From Imbroritus primus (lineage in GTDB: Bacteria; Pseudomonadota; Gammaproteobacteria; Burkholderiales; Burkholderiaceae), in the NCBI GenBank assembly GCA_000272025.2, contig AKCV02000002.1:1-49665 (forward strand): a DNA stretch of 49,665 bases, written 5' to 3'. Below, piece by piece: positions 47,927 through 49,665 of the stretch. The notes beneath the pieces are model-generated. The model was given only the letters and a program-made list of their open reading frames with translations, was not told where the DNA came from and made no database searches. Numbering within the stretch: the stretch's first letter is position 1; each line of letters opens with the position of its first letter. The translations under genes and the position numbers were made by a program.

Positions 47927-49098
47927 TGGGGCAGGCGATTGAACCGATCGAGCTTGGTGAGGTTTGCGAACGTATTGGCGTAGGCTTGGCAATTGCCGTG
48001 ACTCCATATATGGCAGACGGCGGCGGAAAGCTGATTCGAAACCAAAATATCCGGCCAAACAAATTTGATGCGTCCTCTGTTGTATATCTTGATCCGGACT
48101 TCGCCTTGTCTCAAGAGTCGAAAACGATCAGGGCGGGCGATGTGGTAATTGTAAGAACTGGGGCGAATATTGGTGATGCGTGCGTAGTCCCAGGTGATTT
48201 CGATGGCGCCCAAAGCTTTACCACTTTGGTAGTAAGAACTGATAAAAATAAGTTGCAGCCTGAATTCTTGGCGCAATACATCAATTCAGATTTTGGTCGT
48301 GCAGAAGTTGAGCGCCTGATGGCCGGAGGTGGAAAGGGGAATCTAAATTCTGGCGAACTTGAAAAGCTGCGGATCAGACTATTACCCATGTGGCAACAAG
48401 AATATGCCGCGGAAGTGCTTGGTATTTGGGACTCAGCTGTAGAAAAAACGGAAAGACTTATCGATGAGCTTGAAAATAGGTTCGCCTGGTCCTGCAAGAA
48501 AATGTATGCAAGGAAGAAACACTGGTCAGAGTGCCGCCTGAAAGATTTTTTTATCGAGACCAAGACATTCCATGGTGACGGTGATTTTTTGATTGGGTCA
48601 ATTGGAAAGAAGGGCATTAGGCCGCGAAATGAGGTTTACTCAAAAGATCTTTCCGAGAGTCACGAGAAGAATATCCTCGTCAAAAAGGATTGCATTTGCT
48701 TTGGATTGGCAAGTGACTCTATTGCCTATGGCGTAAATTTGACGGACACCGTATACAGTGTGAGTCCTGCCTACAGAACGTTCAAAATCGGTGGTGTCGA
48801 CCCCAGATTTCTTGATAACTACCTGAGGGTGTTTAATAAGAGGCTGAGCAAGAAATATCTTATTACATCGGCAAGGCAGGGTAAATCAATTGATTTTGAT
48901 GGTCTCTTGCATGAGCCCTGCTATTTCCCGTCTCTTCAAGAGCAGCAGGAAATTTCCACGAATATTGGATTCATGCAAAAAGAGCTGAATGTTCTTCAGG
49001 GATTGCTAGAGCAGTACAAATACCAGAAGCGTGGGCTTATGAAAAGATTGCTCACAGGGAAGGTTTCTGTTCGCGATCCTGAGGAGGTGGCTGCATGA
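47926..49098 (+). CDS. hsdS: type I specificity subunit S
   Basis: This 390-residue protein has two target recognition domains (about 1-185 and 200-370), each ending in a coiled spacer helix ('EKTERLIDELENRF' near 175, and 'QGLLEQYKYQKRGLMKRLLTGKV' at the end). TRD1 starts 'IEPIELGEVCERIGVGLA'. Codon usage is visibly AT-richer than hsdM and the phage genes, common for exchanged specificity genes. It overlaps hsdM by one base and the DUF3800 gene by four. Confidence 0.93.
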   Translation: MGQAIEPIELGEVCERIGVGLAIAVTPYMADGGGKLIRNQNIRPNKFDASSVVYLDPDFALSQESKTIRAGDVVIVRTGANIGDACVVPGDFDGAQSFTTLVVRTDKNKLQPEFLAQYINSDFGRAEVERLMAGGGKGNLNSGELEKLRIRLLPMWQQEYAAEVLGIWDSAVEKTERLIDELENRFAWSCKKMYARKKHWSECRLKDFFIETKTFHGDGDFLIGSIGKKGIRPRNEVYSKDLSESHEKNILVKKDCICFGLASDSIAYGVNLTDTVYSVSPAYRTFKIGGVDPRFLDNYLRVFNKRLSKKYLITSARQGKSIDFDGLLHEPCYFPSLQEQQEISTNIGFMQKELNVLQGLLEQYKYQKRGLMKRLLTGKVSVRDPEEVAA

Positions 49099-49665
49099 AA
49101 TTTGCCTATATCGATGAGTCCGGCGATGCAGGCGAAGGCGATGTGTTCGTAATGGCCGGGTTGCTCATTGACGCTTACCGTTTGCGGAAATACACCAGTC
49201 AATTCGATCAGGCGCTTTCAGAATTCCTGGCAAAGCATCCTGCTGCACCAAAGGAGCTAAAAACCAAGGCATTTATCAACGGCAAAGGCGGCTGGAGTGT
49301 CGTTGCACCAGATGAGCGAAAGCAGTTTCTGACAGACATGTGTGATCTCGCGGTTGGTGTCTCGAAGATCTACGGCTTCGGTATGTCCTTTCAAGCCTAC
49401 AGCGCGGCTTGTGCGGCTGGTGAATATACCATTCCTGGGTCAAAGGACTACTGGCCATTGAATGGAATGTTCATCAGCGGCTTGATCCAGAAAAAAATGC
49501 AGACACAGCCAAATAACAAAGGGCTGACCGTCATCATTTTTGACGACAACAAAGTGCATATGCCGAAGTTGTCGGACGGCCTGTATTACGCCAATCCGTG
49601 GTTTGATGGCTTGTATCAGCAGAGCAAGACCGTCAAGGGAAAGAGTGTCTGGCAAACGCCTGTAC
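49095..49665 (+). CDS. DUF3800 protein (truncated by the window edge)
   Basis: Starts at ATG 49095, overlapping the hsdS stop (ATGA), and remains open to the last base (190 codons). The N-terminus has the hallmark YIDESGD with acidic residues, as in DUF3800 proteins, which have an RNase H-like fold and probable nuclease activity. Full-length members are about 250-280 residues. It frequently sits between hsdS and hsdR in type I loci. Its continuation to the right is not visible. Confidence 0.9.
   Translation, partial: MKFAYIDESGDAGEGDVFVMAGLLIDAYRLRKYTSQFDQALSEFLAKHPAAPKELKTKAFINGKGGWSVVAPDERKQFLTDMCDLAVGVSKIYGFGMSFQAYSAACAAGEYTIPGSKDYWPLNGMFISGLIQKKMQTQPNNKGLTVIIFDDNKVHMPKLSDGLYYANPWFDGLYQQSKTVKGKSVWQTPV

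Noticed and set aside
1-49665. CRISPR array or insertion sequence
   Set aside because: No regularly spaced direct repeats with unique spacers and no transposase were found; the five-copy element is too irregularly spaced to be an array.

Overview
The window is almost entirely a lambda-like siphophage genome (prophage or phage-plasmid state) from a GC-rich Pseudomonadota host, most likely a betaproteobacterium. This rests on high-GC codon usage, lambda-type head genes (GpA terminase, gpW, lambda portal, S49 protease with nested scaffold, gpD, gpE-type capsid), a gene-transfer-agent-like tail tip and 3TM holin, and a large serine recombinase module with DUF2924. No taxonomic marker gene is present, so the host call is an inference.

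Layout. 1-2760 (+): the 3' end of a type I restriction gene hsdR, a YgjP-like metalloprotease and a phospholipase D-like protein. 2744-24635 (-): the late operon, read right to left: terminase, portal, protease/scaffold, decoration, capsid, connectors, tail tube, frameshifted tail chaperones, tape measure, tail tip, holins, endolysin. 24677-26477 (+): four small accessory genes against the direction of the late operon, each preceded by a near-identical 30-nt element. 26441-29115 (-): two tandem ParB-methyltransferase fusions. 29432-37765 (-): the early region, with a RuvC-like resolvase, primase-helicase, Cas4-like nuclease, SSB-like protein, Sak4-like ATPase, BRO-N antirepressor and small DNA-binding proteins. 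37925-41822 (-): a three-gene cassette of an XRE-ImmA regulator/protease, a PIN nuclease and a 735-residue protein I do not recognise, behind two 22-bp operator palindromes. 41984-44841 (+): the integration module (63-aa protein, DUF2924, serine recombinase, two paralogous HTH proteins). 45384-49665 (+): a second type I restriction-modification segment: a half-size HsdS, DUF2188, HsdM, HsdS and a truncated DUF3800 gene.

How it fits together. The early region looks like a complete replication and recombination set (primase-helicase, Sak4/SSB/exonuclease, resolvase). The two ParB-methyltransferases probably protect phage DNA. The late operon makes a lambda-type head and a flexible tail. The three-gene XRE-ImmA/PIN/735-aa cassette, the type I R-M genes, the PLD protein and the plus-strand small genes look like accessory defence or counter-defence cargo.

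Most notable points: (1) a 30-nt element repeated five times at fixed internal spacing upstream of five unrelated plus-strand genes; (2) the unrecognised three-gene cassette; (3) the two window ends look like the two halves of one type I R-M operon, which would be explained if the molecule is circular. There is also a textbook -1 slippery site in the tail chaperone gene and a nested scaffold start with its own ribosome binding site.
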